A DNA stretch of 64,000 nt from Stutzerimonas stutzeri (GCA_002387205.1 DGLA01000008.1:83543-147542); one strand, 5' to 3'. Shown: positions 1-8,910, counted from the first letter of the stretch. The notes: generated by a model from the sequence alone, not told the origin. Translations and numbers: made by a program.

Positions 1-279
1 CTGGGGAAGATCGCCGTGGTCGGCAAGGAACTGCTCCACTTCATCGTTGCTGGCGGTCTTGAGCCGCGCCGTCAGGTCGTCATAGGCAAGATAAGGCTCA
101 AGCGGATAGTCACGCAGCGCAGCGGCGTTGCGTCGGTATGGCCCGCTGTCACCCTTGGCCAGTGCCCGTTTGGCTTCGTCGTAAAGCTGACGTTGCTGTT
201 CAAGATTTGCCGCTTGGGTAGTCTGGAAAGTGAGTAGGGCCAAAAGACAAATACAGATACTGGAGAGTCGACCGCGCAT
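1..279 (-). CDS. slt: Soluble lytic murein transglycosylase, N-terminal part (runs off the left edge)
   Basis: Only the first 93 codons are inside the window; the gene continues past position 1. The translated start is a signal peptide (basic MRGR, hydrophobic core, probable cleavage after TQA near residue 23), followed by an alpha-helical stretch containing LEQQRQLYDEAKRAL and RDYPLEPYLAYDDL. This matches the beginning of the superhelical U-domain of Slt70-type enzymes, which cut the peptidoglycan glycan strand in the periplasm and leave 1,6-anhydro-muramic ends. The catalytic SLT domain is not visible. The gene is divergent from uup across about 270 bases. The family is assigned from the N-terminus only, so confidence is moderate to high. 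Confidence 0.8.
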   Translation of the reverse strand, partial: MRGRLSSICICLLALLTFQTTQAANLEQQRQLYDEAKRALAKGDSGPYRRNAAALRDYPLEPYLAYDDLTARLKTASNDEVEQFLADHGDLPQ

Positions 280-515
280 GAGACTTCCGAAGAGGGGTGC
301 TGGGAATTTCAGCGGCTAGCTTAGCTTGGCCAGTCGGGCAGTTAAACGAGGATTAATCGCTGGGAACCATCAAAGCGAAACTTCCGACGAGCGTGATGCC
401 GATGCTCGCCCGTGCCTGCCCCGGCTTGCCGACAAACAGTACCGAAGCCGGCGCAAGTCTCGTCTGAAGCGGATTGCAGGCTACCAGGCCAGTCCGGTTG
501 AGCGGCGCCTTCTGC

Positions 516-521
516 TAGAAT
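516..521 (+). promoter_or_regulatory. Probable extended -10 box for uup
   Basis: TAGAAT preceded by TGC gives an extended -10 (TGnTAGAAT) 26 bases upstream of the uup start codon. No good -35 lies at 16-18 bases, which is normal for extended -10 promoters. It is a motif reading only. Confidence 0.35.
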
Positions 522-547
522 GCGCGCCCTGTTTCGTGGAGGTAGTC

Positions 548-2449
548 ATGACCCTGCTCAAGTTGACCGATGTGTCCCTCGCCTATGGCAACAATCCATT
601 GCTCGATGGAGTGTCCTGGCAGATTGCGCGAGGTGAGCGGGTTTGCATCATCGGCCGTAACGGGACCGGCAAATCCAGCATGCTCAGTCTGGTCAAGGGT
701 AGCCAGCTGCCCGATGAAGGCGAAGTCTGGCGGGCCCCTGGGCTGAAGATCGGCGAATTGCCACAGGAGTTGCCGGTTGCAGACAACCGCACGGTATTCG
801 ATGTGGTAGCCGAGGGGCTGGCCGGGGTGGGTCAGCTGCTCGCCGATTACCACCATCTGAGCCAGAACATCCAGAATGAGGCAGACCTCGACAAGCTCAT
901 GCACGTCCAACAGGAACTGGAAGCCAAGGATGGCTGGCGTTTGCAGCAGTTGGTCGACAGTACCTTGAGCCGCTTGCAGCTGCCTGCGGAGAAGACCTTG
1001 GCCGAAATGTCCGGCGGTTGGCGCCGGCGTGTGTTGCTGGCGCAGGCACTGGTTTCCGAGCCTGACCTGCTGTTGCTCGACGAGCCCACCAACCATCTGG
1101 ACATCGGCGCGATTGCCTGGTTGGAAGAGGCACTGATGGGGTTCGGCGGTGCCGTGCTGTTCATCACCCACGACCGCGCGTTCCTGCAGAACCTGGCTAC
1201 CCGCATTCTCGAGCTGGATCGTGGCCACATGATCGACTGGAACGGCGACTATGCCAGCTTTCTGGTGCATAAGGAGCAGCAGCTGGCGGCCGAAGAAACC
1301 GCCAATGCGCTATTCGACAAGAAACTGGCCCAGGAGGAAGTGTGGATCCGCCAGGGCATCAAGGCCCGTCGTACCCGTAACGAAGGACGCGTACGTGCCC
1401 TCAAGGCGCTTCGTGCCGAGCGCGGTGAGCGACGCGAGCATCAGGGCAAGGCCAACATCCAGATCGATGCCGCCGAGAAGTCCGGCAAGCAGGTCATTGT
1501 GGTCGAGCACGCGAGTTTCGGTCATCCAGGCGGCGAGCTGCTCATTCGTGATTTTTCGATGGTACTGCAGCGGGGCGATCGGATCGGCTTGCTAGGCGCC
1601 AATGGCACCGGCAAGACCACCCTGCTCAAGCTGCTGCTGGGTGATCTGCAGCCCACCAGCGGCACCGTCGAAGCGGGAACCAAGCTGGAAGTGGCATATT
1701 TCGACCAATTGCGTCACCAGCTGGAGCTGGAAAAGACGGTAGTCGATAACGTCGCCGAGGGACGCGACTTCATCACCATCGACGGTCAGAATCGTCACGT
1801 GCTCAGCTACCTTGGGGATTTCCTGTTCAGTCCCCAGCGCGCCCGTACACCGGTCAAGGCGCTCTCCGGGGGCGAGCGGGCACGGCTCTTGCTCGCCAAA
1901 CTGTTCAGCAAGCCCGCCAACCTGCTCGTACTCGATGAACCGACCAACGATCTTGATGTGGAGACGCTCGAACTCCTCGAAGAGGTGCTGCTGAGTTTCC
2001 AGGGGACGGTACTGATGGTCAGCCATGACCGGGCATTCCTCGACAACGTGGTTACCAGCACCCTGGTCTTCGAGGGCAACGGGGTTGTACGCGAATACGT
2101 CGGCGGCTATCAGGATTGGCTACGCCAGGGTGGTTCGGTAAGGCTGCTGGGTGTCGGCGAGGGTAAGGAGGCAAAACCCGAAGCGACGCCATCCAAGCCG
2201 TCAGCCGCTCAGGCTCCAGCCGAGCCTGCGAAGAAGAAGCTGAGCTACAAGGTGCAGCGCGAACTGGAAGCCTTGCCTGGCAAGATTGATGCAGTCGAGA
2301 AGTCCATCGCCGCGCTGACAGAGGAAATGGCGCAGCCAGCCTTCTACCAGCAGACTGCCGAGCGGACCGGAGCAACCATAGCCAAACTCGAGGCGCAGCA
2401 GAAGGAGCTCGACGAATTGCTCGAGCGCTGGGCCGAGCTTGAAGGCTGA
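548..2449 (+). CDS. uup: ABC-F family ATPase Uup
   Basis: Soluble protein of 633 residues with two ABC ATPase domains in tandem and no membrane segment, the ABC-F layout. The first Walker A (GRNGTGKS) is at residues 36-43, with signature MSGGW and Walker B LLLLDEPTNHLD; the second half has GANGTGKT, LSGGE and LLVLDEPTNDLD. Between them lies the charged linker typical of ribosome-binding ABC-F proteins. The last 90 residues are a Lys/Glu-rich coiled coil, the Uup C-terminal DNA-binding tail. Family members act on stalled ribosomes, and Uup also affects transposon precise excision and branched DNA intermediates. The reading frame is open from 326, but ATG 548 has GGAGG seven bases upstream and gives the standard N-terminus. 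It is divergent from slt. Confidence 0.93.
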   Translation: MTLLKLTDVSLAYGNNPLLDGVSWQIARGERVCIIGRNGTGKSSMLSLVKGSQLPDEGEVWRAPGLKIGELPQELPVADNRTVFDVVAEGLAGVGQLLADYHHLSQNIQNEADLDKLMHVQQELEAKDGWRLQQLVDSTLSRLQLPAEKTLAEMSGGWRRRVLLAQALVSEPDLLLLDEPTNHLDIGAIAWLEEALMGFGGAVLFITHDRAFLQNLATRILELDRGHMIDWNGDYASFLVHKEQQLAAEETANALFDKKLAQEEVWIRQGIKARRTRNEGRVRALKALRAERGERREHQGKANIQIDAAEKSGKQVIVVEHASFGHPGGELLIRDFSMVLQRGDRIGLLGANGTGKTTLLKLLLGDLQPTSGTVEAGTKLEVAYFDQLRHQLELEKTVVDNVAEGRDFITIDGQNRHVLSYLGDFLFSPQRARTPVKALSGGERARLLLAKLFSKPANLLVLDEPTNDLDVETLELLEEVLLSFQGTVLMVSHDRAFLDNVVTSTLVFEGNGVVREYVGGYQDWLRQGGSVRLLGVGEGKEAKPEATPSKPSAAQAPAEPAKKKLSYKVQRELEALPGKIDAVEKSIAALTEEMAQPAFYQQTAERTGATIAKLEAQQKELDELLERWAELEG

Positions 2450-2564
2450 AGCGACCACGGACGGACCTGCACGCTGGATGGAAAGAGCGTGCGGAGCGCC
2501 ACCTGCGGTGCGTGCCTGACTTTACTTGAAACCCTGCAGGGCTGTTGCACTGGACGGAGCATAG

Positions 2565-3257
2565 ATGGCAATCGAATACCGCATCATCCTCGATGATGAG
2601 CACGAGTTCAGCTACAGGATCGAGCCGGACCGAGCCTTTGATCACGAGGCCGCACGGCAGGCGCCGAAATGGACGCGCCTGGACCATCAGAAGTGCAATA
2701 ACTGTCCGTTGAGCCGCGACGAGTTCAGCCATTGTCCGGCCGCCGTTGACCTGCACCAGGTCATCGAAGATTTCCAGGGGTTGCCAGCCGTTCGCAAGGC
2801 GCAGGTGCGCGTGCGTACACCGGAGCGGGAATACAACAAGCTGGTGGGGTTGGAGGAGGGGCTGCGGGCACTTCTCGGCCTCATCATGGCCACCAGTGCC
2901 TGCCCTGTGCTTGGCCGGCTCAAGCCCATGGCCCACCAGCATTTGCCATTCGCCAGCAATCAGGAGTTCGTGCTACGCGCGGTGTCGCTCTACCTGGCGC
3001 GACAGTATTTCAACCTGCGCGAAGGACGACATGCCGATTGGGAGTTGCGAGGATTGGTAAGGTCGTTCCAGGAGTTGCAGCTGGTCAATCAGGCATTCTG
3101 GCAGCGCATTCACGACACCTGTCAGGGAGATTCCAATCTGAAGGCTTTTCTGACCTTCTTCTCCATGGCTTCCAGCCTGACCTATTCATTGGAAACCCAG
3201 CTGCAGAAGATCCGGCCCATGGTCATGAGTGCCGGTGAGGATGTCGAAACAGCCTGA
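2565..3257 (+). CDS. Conserved hypothetical protein with N-terminal cysteine cluster (possibly DUF6901)
   Basis: A 230-residue soluble protein whose function I do not recognise. It opens with a beta-rich stretch (MAIEYRIILDDEHEF), then has Cys44, Cys47 and Cys57 (CxxC-x9-C), which could bind a metal. The remainder is helical, with the conserved-looking segments TSACPVLGRLKPMA and DSNLKAFLTFFSMASS. There is no signal peptide or membrane segment. It lies 115 bases after uup on the same strand, so read-through is possible. I recall a Pseudomonas family beginning in the same way next to uup; the DUF6901 label is from memory and uncertain. That the gene is real is well supported by coding character. 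Confidence 0.75.
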   Translation: MAIEYRIILDDEHEFSYRIEPDRAFDHEAARQAPKWTRLDHQKCNNCPLSRDEFSHCPAAVDLHQVIEDFQGLPAVRKAQVRVRTPEREYNKLVGLEEGLRALLGLIMATSACPVLGRLKPMAHQHLPFASNQEFVLRAVSLYLARQYFNLREGRHADWELRGLVRSFQELQLVNQAFWQRIHDTCQGDSNLKAFLTFFSMASSLTYSLETQLQKIRPMVMSAGEDVETA

Positions 3258-3283
3258 GCCAGCAGGCCCAGGCCCGGTATCAC

Positions 3284-3724
3284 TTATTCGGCTTTCTTCA
3301 GGCGTACCGCGAGCACATCACAGGGTGCGCCGTGCAGGATGTCGTTGGCAGTGGAACCCAATAGCAGCGCAAGGCCATGGCGGCCGTGGCTGCCGACAAC
3401 CACCAGGTCGCAACCTTGCTCTTTGGCCAGCCGGTGTATTTCCTGGCGTGGTTGCCCATAGGCCAGGTGCCGTTGCTCGGCCGTCAGGCCTGGATAGCGA
3501 TCAGCGAATACCGCCAGACGTTCGCGGGCCTGATCGAACTGCTGTTGCTGGAGCATCGATAGATCCATTGGCACATCTCCACCAAAGGCCATCGCCATGG
3601 GTTCGATGACATGGACAAGCGCCAGTTTTGCACCGTTGGCGGTTGCCAATGCCTGGGCGCGCGCTACGACCGGATGGCATTCTTCGTTCAGGTCGGTAGC
3701 GACCAGAATATGCTGGTAGGTCAT
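3284..3724 (-). CDS. Universal stress protein, UspA family
   Basis: Single-domain UspA-fold protein of 146 residues. It begins with the usual strand-and-loop (YQHILVATDLNEE) and ends with the nucleotide-binding signature GSHGRHGLALLLGST, the G-x2-G-x9-G-S/T motif of ATP-binding Usps, followed by CDVLAVRL. Family members are cytoplasmic dimers induced by growth arrest, low oxygen or membrane stress. ATG 3724 has AGGAGA six bases before it. The gene converges on the hypothetical gene ending at 3257, only 26 bases away, and has a 206-base upstream region in which I found no clear Anr box. Confidence 0.92.
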   Translation of the reverse strand: MTYQHILVATDLNEECHPVVARAQALATANGAKLALVHVIEPMAMAFGGDVPMDLSMLQQQQFDQARERLAVFADRYPGLTAEQRHLAYGQPRQEIHRLAKEQGCDLVVVGSHGRHGLALLLGSTANDILHGAPCDVLAVRLKKAE

Positions 3725-3930
3725 GGTGAATCTCCTGATGTCGGTTGCAACAAGTATGGCTTCTCGGCACGCAATCTGGGTTGCGGGGCTTTTTTTCAGC
3801 GTTTATACGGCGTTGGCCGCACTAAGGCCAGCGCGTATTACGTCACCTGAATAGCCGTGCCGGTGTTCTCGGCTGTTATCATGCTCGGCGTCAAAGCCGG
3901 GTCATTCATCCGGCCCGTCTCGAGACTGCC

Positions 3931-4398
3931 ATGTTCCTGTTTGCCAACGATTATCTGCTTGCCTGGTCGGCCTATGGTGTCGCCGCGCTGGGTTGTCTCC
4001 TGGTCTGGTTTCGCATGACCCGCTCGATGTGGCGGTGGTTGCGCGAGCCGTTGCGGTTGGTCATGGCCGTGCTGCTGCTGACCCCGACGATCGTCGATCC
4101 TGCGAAGGAGCTGTTTGCTCCAGCGATCGCCATTACGGCGCTCGATGTCCTGTTCAAGGTGGGCAGCAATGCCTGGCGCGCGGTGGCTGACCTGGCGCTC
4201 TATGGGCTGATCGCCTTCGCCTTGTATGGGTTATTCGTCGCTATACGCTGGCCGATCGAGCGTCGCTTGCAGCAGCGCCGCGTAGATTCGGCCAGCCATG
4301 ACGACTCGCGTACTCTGCGTGAGCGGCTTGAAGACGACGGGAATCAAGGCTACCGCTCGGACAGTCGTTACCAGACCCGGACCGAGCCCAGACTCTGA
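3931..4398 (+). CDS. Small inner-membrane protein of unknown function
   Basis: A 155-residue protein with an N-terminal hydrophobic helix (about residues 8-26), a second hydrophobic stretch (about 40-55), a third (about 90-108), and a hydrophilic Arg/Asp/Ser-rich C-terminal tail of about 45 residues that should lie in the cytoplasm. I do not recognise a family. The Shine-Dalgarno sequence is weak. It is followed after 48 bases by the glutamine amidotransferase gene and then by a DUF2937 gene, which suggests a three-gene unit. The coding call rests on its membrane pattern and on filling the space between well-supported genes. Confidence 0.75.
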   Translation: MFLFANDYLLAWSAYGVAALGCLLVWFRMTRSMWRWLREPLRLVMAVLLLTPTIVDPAKELFAPAIAITALDVLFKVGSNAWRAVADLALYGLIAFALYGLFVAIRWPIERRLQQRRVDSASHDDSRTLRERLEDDGNQGYRSDSRYQTRTEPRL

Positions 4399-4446
4399 AT
4401 CGAATCTTCGCAGCCCAGATGCAGCGGGACCTAGCGGGAGAAGCGC

Positions 4447-5223
4447 ATGTGTGAACTGCTCGGCATGAGTGCCAACGTACCCACCGATATCCACTTCAGC
4501 TTCACCGGGCTCATGCAGCGCGGCGGCCGGACGGGGCCGCACAAGGATGGTTGGGGCATCGCTTTCTACGAAGGCCGCGGTTTGCGTCTGTTCCAGGACC
4601 CTGTTGCGAGCTGTGAGTCTGAAGTGGCGAAGATGGTCCAGCACTATCTGATCAAGAGCCACGTAGTGATCGGTCATATTCGTCACGCCAATGTCGGCAA
4701 GGTAGCGTTGGTCAACACCCATCCTTTCGTTCGCGAACTGTGGGGCCAGCACTGGTGCTTTGCTCATAACGGGCAGCTGGCCGACTTCGCCCCCAGGCGA
4801 GGCTTCTATCGTGCGGTCGGGGATACGGATAGCGAAGCGGCGTTCTGCGATTTGCTCAGCCGCATACGCAGCCATTTTCCCGAGCGGGTAGACGGCGAAG
4901 ATCTGTTGCCCCATCTGCTCGACGCCTGTGCTGGTTACCGTGCCCAGGGTGTGTTCAATTGCCTTCTTAGCAATGGTGAATGGTTGTTCAGCTTTTGCTC
5001 GACCAAGCTGGCGCAGATTACCCGCCGCGCACCTTTCGGTCCGGCTCAGTTGAAGGATGCCGAACTGACCGTCGACTTCAACGCCGAGACCACGCCGAAC
5101 GACGTGGTAACCGTGCTGGCAACAGAGCCACTGACCGACAATGAGCAATGGGACATTCACCAGCCTGGCGAGTGGACGCTGTGGCGGCTGGGCGATTGCG
5201 TCGCGCGAGGGCAGGTGGCCTGA
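4447..5223 (+). CDS. Class II glutamine amidotransferase, YafJ-like
   Basis: An N-terminal nucleophile (Ntn) amidohydrolase of 258 residues. Cys2, exposed after removal of Met1, is the expected nucleophile (MCELLGMSAN). The GATase fold follows with GPHKDGWGIAFYEG, GHIRHANVG and FAHNGQL, the glutamine-binding and oxyanion segments. The protein consists of the glutaminase domain alone, without a synthase domain, as in E. coli YafJ, so the ammonia acceptor is unknown. GGGAG lies six bases before the ATG. The stop codon shares one base with the start of the next gene (TGATG), implying translational coupling. Confidence 0.9.
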   Translation: MCELLGMSANVPTDIHFSFTGLMQRGGRTGPHKDGWGIAFYEGRGLRLFQDPVASCESEVAKMVQHYLIKSHVVIGHIRHANVGKVALVNTHPFVRELWGQHWCFAHNGQLADFAPRRGFYRAVGDTDSEAAFCDLLSRIRSHFPERVDGEDLLPHLLDACAGYRAQGVFNCLLSNGEWLFSFCSTKLAQITRRAPFGPAQLKDAELTVDFNAETTPNDVVTVLATEPLTDNEQWDIHQPGEWTLWRLGDCVARGQVA

Positions 5224-5762
5224 TGCTGAGAAGTTATCTTCGCCTCACCTTGTTCGCCCTGGGATTGCTGGTCGGAGTCCAGGTGCCGGGTTTTATCCAG
5301 GCCTACGTGAACCACATCGAAGCGCGTCGCGCCGAAGCCCAGCAGGGGCTAACCGGGTTCCAGGACACTGCCGGGCGATTTTTCGAGGGCGATCTTAACG
5401 CTCTGGTTGAGCATTACCGCGCCAGTGAGGATCCGGTCATCCAGAGCGATGCGCGCAGTGTTTCCGCGCTGGTCGAACGTGCCAGGTTGCTGGACTGTGA
5501 GTGGCGAATCATGCAGGGCCCCTGGTATGCCCGGGCCTGGCATGTGGTGATCGGTGCGGATCGGGACCTGCGACGTCAGGTGTGGAGCAGCTACCGCTTC
5601 CAGGTCTTGCTGGCCCCCGAGGCGATAGCCTGGGGTATTTGCTGTGCGTTAATGCTGGCGTTTGTCATCGAGGGCATCTTCCTGGTGCTGAGTCGGGCAC
5701 TGTTTCCTCAGCGGTACCGACGCCGGCGGCGCAGGTCTAGCCCGCTTCCACCGAAGCGGTAG
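5223..5762 (+). CDS. DUF2937 family membrane protein
   Basis: A 179-residue protein with a hydrophobic helix at each end (about residues 7-25 and 135-158), a periplasmic-looking helical middle (YVNHIEARRAEAQQ), and a very basic C-terminus (RRRRRRSS). This pattern matches DUF2937; function is unknown. The frame is open from 5148, but ATG 5223 overlaps the upstream stop codon by one base, the coupled start expected in an operon with the amidotransferase. Its last 26 bases overlap the 3' end of the convergent gene on the other strand. Confidence 0.8.
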   Translation: MLRSYLRLTLFALGLLVGVQVPGFIQAYVNHIEARRAEAQQGLTGFQDTAGRFFEGDLNALVEHYRASEDPVIQSDARSVSALVERARLLDCEWRIMQGPWYARAWHVVIGADRDLRRQVWSSYRFQVLLAPEAIAWGICCALMLAFVIEGIFLVLSRALFPQRYRRRRRRSSPLPPKR

Positions 5763-6255
5763 TCTGGGCTGCCTGAATCCGCACTACTCGCGCACTCAGG
5801 CGGTATACCCACTCACCCAGACCTAGCTGAAGGGCAGGCAGACACAGCGTCAGAGGGATCATCCAGAGCAGATCGGTCCCTCTCACAATCAGCCTCACAT
5901 TTCCCAGGGTCCCAGGCATGTCGGCAGCCTGCAGCAGCACGCCGATTACCCCGAGCCATATCAACGTGACTTGAGCGAGCTGCCAGCCGCCAAAAATCAC
6001 ATTGGCAATTCGTAGCCACGGGCGGTGCGCCGGCACCAGCAGTGCGCCTGACCACCACGCCAGCAATGTCATCGAGAACGTCATTTTCCACAGGGCAGGA
6101 AAAATTCCTCCATTGCCCAGTAAGAATGCATGCCACGGGGCTGCGGCCCAGCTATAGAGGCCAGACCGCAGCACCGCTAGAACCAAACGGAGATCGCTAA
6201 CCGCGACGAGTGCCGTGAGTCCGGTTACTGCGGCAATCACCCAGCGCTGTCTCAT
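5737..6255 (-). CDS. Four-helix inner-membrane protein of unknown function
   Basis: A 172-residue protein of mostly hydrophobic segments: about residues 5-28, 55-75, 85-110 and 125-150, separated by short Arg-containing loops. I see no motif for a known transporter or enzyme. It overlaps the DUF2937 gene tail to tail by 26 bases. It lies 36 bases downstream of the VWA gene on the same strand, so it may be transcribed as the last member of the MoxR/GFA/VWA group. The Shine-Dalgarno sequence (AAGGA) is far from the ATG. Confidence 0.65.
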   Translation of the reverse strand: MRQRWVIAAVTGLTALVAVSDLRLVLAVLRSGLYSWAAAPWHAFLLGNGGIFPALWKMTFSMTLLAWWSGALLVPAHRPWLRIANVIFGGWQLAQVTLIWLGVIGVLLQAADMPGTLGNVRLIVRGTDLLWMIPLTLCLPALQLGLGEWVYRLSARVVRIQAAQTTASVEAG

Positions 6256-6291
6256 TTATATGCATCCTTGCAGCGGTTAGCCGGAAACGGC

Positions 6292-7470
6292 CTATTTCGA
6301 CAGGAACTTCATCCCTTCTTCCAGCCCGCTCAAAGTCAGCGGGTACATGTGGTCTTCAACGAGCTCCCGGACGATGCCGGTAGATGAGGTATAGCCCCAG
6401 GTATCCTTCGGGTAGGGGTTGATCCAAATGAGCTTCTTGTACTTTTCCATGAAGCGCTGCATCCAGACGTAGCCTGCTTCCTCGTTCCAGTGCTCGACGC
6501 TGCCGCCTGGCTGGGTGATCTCGTAGGGCGCCATGGCGGCGTCGCCAACGAACACCACCTTGTAGTCGGCGCCGTACTTGTGCAGCAGATCCAGCGTCGA
6601 GGTGCGCTCGGACGTGCGGCGGAAGTTGTTCTTCCACACTGACTCGTAGATGAAGTTGTGGAAGTAGAAGTACTCCAGATGCTTGAACTCGGTTTTACAG
6701 GCAGAGAACAGCTCTTCGCAGACTTTCACATGCGCGTCCATCGAGCCGCCGATGTCGAACAGGATGAGCAGTTTCACGGCGTTGCGACGCTCAGGTCGCA
6801 TCTGGATATTCAGCAGGCCGCCGTCCTTGGCGGTATGGTCGATGGTGCCGTCCAGGTCCAGTTCGTCCTGCGCTCCCTGGCGAGCGAATTTGCGCAGGCG
6901 GCGCAGGGCGACCTTGATGTTGCGTGTGCCCAGTTCCACCTGATCGTCGAGGTTCTTGTACTCGCGCTGGTCCCAGACCTTGACAGCTTTGCCCTGACGT
7001 TTGCCGGCGTCACCGACACGGATGCCCTCGGGGTTGTAGCCACCGGAACCGAACGGGCTGGTGCCGCCTGTGCCGATCCACTTGTTACCACCGGCGTGTT
7101 TGCCTTTCTGTTCTTCCAGCCGCTTCTTGAATTCTTCGATCAGCTTGTCCAGGCCGCCCAGCGACTGGATCTTTGCGCGCTCCTCGTCGCTCAGCGAACG
7201 CTCGAACTCCTTGCGTAGCCACTCTTCCGGAATCAACGCCTCGATGTGCTGATCTAGATTTTCCAGGCCCTTGAAGTAGGCGCCGAAGGCGCGATCGAAT
7301 TTGTCGAAGTGCCGCTCGTCCTTTACCAGAATCGCTCGCGACAGGTAGTAGAACTCATCCATGTCGGCGAACACGACGTTGTGTTTCAACGCGTTGATAA
7401 GGTCGAGCAGTTCGCGCACCGATACCGGAACCTTCGCGGCGCGCATCTCATTGAACAGGCCAAGCAGCAT
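6292..7470 (-). CDS. VWA-domain protein, CoxE-like, partner of MoxR
   Basis: A 392-residue protein: a helical N-terminal part (residues 1-125), a Gly-rich linker (125-160), then a von Willebrand factor A domain. The metal-site motif reads D239-I-G241-G-S243, so the first Ser of the classical DxSxS is Gly; the family commonly shows this variant, but metal affinity may differ. Proteins of this type work with MoxR AAA+ ATPases as metal-dependent adaptors in chaperone-like maturation of protein complexes. The MoxR gene lies upstream on the same strand, separated only by the GFA gene. GAGG is placed seven bases before the ATG. The cellular target is unknown. Confidence 0.88.
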   Translation of the reverse strand: MLLGLFNEMRAAKVPVSVRELLDLINALKHNVVFADMDEFYYLSRAILVKDERHFDKFDRAFGAYFKGLENLDQHIEALIPEEWLRKEFERSLSDEERAKIQSLGGLDKLIEEFKKRLEEQKGKHAGGNKWIGTGGTSPFGSGGYNPEGIRVGDAGKRQGKAVKVWDQREYKNLDDQVELGTRNIKVALRRLRKFARQGAQDELDLDGTIDHTAKDGGLLNIQMRPERRNAVKLLILFDIGGSMDAHVKVCEELFSACKTEFKHLEYFYFHNFIYESVWKNNFRRTSERTSTLDLLHKYGADYKVVFVGDAAMAPYEITQPGGSVEHWNEEAGYVWMQRFMEKYKKLIWINPYPKDTWGYTSSTGIVRELVEDHMYPLTLSGLEEGMKFLSK

Positions 7471-7517
7471 GGCAGAACCTCAAGCGTGCCTTCGTGGCGG
7501 CACCTTTGTAAGAGTGG

Positions 7518-7916
7518 TCAGCGGTCTTCGTCGTGCGTGGGCAGACCGTCGCGGATCTCGTACCAGTCCGCTTTGGAGTTCACGTAAATATGTTCCTGCG
7601 GTGGGGCGGGAAGGGGTGAATCGAGCGTACCGGCCGCAACACCCAGCTCGTGCTCGCGATTGTCGACGAATTGCAGATTGGAGCCGCAACGGATGCAGAA
7701 CGTCCGGGTCACGTGTTCTGACGAGTGATAGACGCCCAACTGGTCCTTGCCAGAGAGAAAGTGAAACGCGTCCAGCGGAACGCCTGCATAAGTGGCAAAG
7801 GCCGCGCCGTGGGTCTTGCGACACATTTTGCAGTGGCAATGGGTCAGCTCGTTGATTGGCGCGTCAATGCGATAGCGAACGACGCCGCAGAGGCAACTAC
7901 CGGTATGCGTTTGCAT
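7518..7916 (-). CDS. GFA family zinc protein (glutathione-dependent formaldehyde-activating type)
   Basis: A 132-residue single-domain protein with the zinc ligands of the GFA/CENP-V fold: Cys8-x-Cys10, then Cys27-x-Cys29-x2-Cys32 (HCHCKMCRK), and a later FCIRCGS pair. The family was named for an enzyme thought to speed the reaction of glutathione with formaldehyde; most bacterial members are of unknown substrate. GGAGGAAG sits just before the ATG. It lies between the MoxR and VWA genes on the same strand with gaps of about 50 bases, so it is probably co-transcribed with them. Confidence 0.9.
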   Translation of the reverse strand: MQTHTGSCLCGVVRYRIDAPINELTHCHCKMCRKTHGAAFATYAGVPLDAFHFLSGKDQLGVYHSSEHVTRTFCIRCGSNLQFVDNREHELGVAAGTLDSPLPAPPQEHIYVNSKADWYEIRDGLPTHDEDR

Positions 7917-7965
7917 GGATCTTCCTCCAGTAAGTGAGGCGTCCGGTTCCCTTGAACCGACGCGG

Positions 7966-8811
7966 TCAACGGCTGGCGCGACGACTCATGAACGCCAGAC
8001 GTTCAAGCAACTGCACGTCCTGCTCGTTTTTCACAAGCGCGCCAGCCAGCGGCGGGATTGCGCGGGTAGGGTCGCGCTCGCGCAGGACGGCTTCGCCAAT
8101 GTTGTCGGCCATCAGCAGCTTCAGCCAGTCGACCAGTTCGCTGGTGGACGGTTTCTTCTTCAGCCCTGGCACCTTACGTACATCAAAGAACACATCGAGC
8201 GCTTCGGCCACCAGATCCTTCTTGATACTGGGGTAGTGCACGTCAACGATCCGCTGCAGCGTGTCACGATCGGGGAACGCGATGTAGTGGAAGAAGCAGC
8301 GACGCAGGAAGGCGTCAGGCAGTTCTTTTTCATTGTTCGAGGTGATGATGATGATCGGTCGCTGCTTGGCCTTGATGGTCTCGTCCGTTTCGTAAACGTA
8401 GAACTCCATCTTGTCGAGTTCTTGCAGCAGGTCGTTCGGGAACTCGATGTCGGCCTTGTCGATCTCGTCGATCAGCAGGATGACGCGCTCTTCGGATTCG
8501 AACGCCTCCCACAGCTTGCCCTTCTTGATGTAGTTGCGCACATCGTGGACACGGTCGGAATCCAACTGCGAGTCGCGCAGCCGACTCACCGCATCGTACT
8601 CATACAAACCCTGATGCGCCTTGGTGGTCGACTTGATGTGCCAGGTGATCAGCCGCGCGCCGAACGATTCGGCCAGCTGCTCGGCCAGCATGGTCTTTCC
8701 GGTACCGGGTTCGCCTTTCACGAGGAGCGGACGTTCCAGGGTGATGGCGGCATTCACGGCAAGCTTGAGATCATCAGTAGCGACGTAGGACTGGGTGCCT
8801 TCGAATTTCAT
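7966..8811 (-). CDS. MoxR family AAA+ ATPase
   Basis: A 281-residue AAA+ ATPase. Walker A is GEPGTGKT at residues 33-40 and Walker B is VILLIDEIDKAD. There is a sensor-1-like segment (PIIIITSNNEKELPDAFLRRCFF) and a short C-terminal lid. MoxR ATPases couple ATP hydrolysis to remodelling of client complexes through VWA-domain partners, and the VWA gene is two genes downstream on the same strand. AAGGAAA is placed correctly before the ATG. The gene is slightly short compared with some MoxR proteins but complete. Confidence 0.92.
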   Translation of the reverse strand: MKFEGTQSYVATDDLKLAVNAAITLERPLLVKGEPGTGKTMLAEQLAESFGARLITWHIKSTTKAHQGLYEYDAVSRLRDSQLDSDRVHDVRNYIKKGKLWEAFESEERVILLIDEIDKADIEFPNDLLQELDKMEFYVYETDETIKAKQRPIIIITSNNEKELPDAFLRRCFFHYIAFPDRDTLQRIVDVHYPSIKKDLVAEALDVFFDVRKVPGLKKKPSTSELVDWLKLLMADNIGEAVLRERDPTRAIPPLAGALVKNEQDVQLLERLAFMSRRASR

Positions 8812-8910
8812 CGGGGTTTCCTTGGGTCGGGCCTGGCACGCAGGCGCTTCATGTGGATTTGAGACCGCCGACTATAAGTGATGGGCGTTCCAGTGTGAAC
8901 GTGAGCGGAT

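Noticed and set aside
3725..3930. Anr/FNR box upstream of the universal stress protein
   Set aside because: No TTGAT-N4-ATCAA or near match was found.
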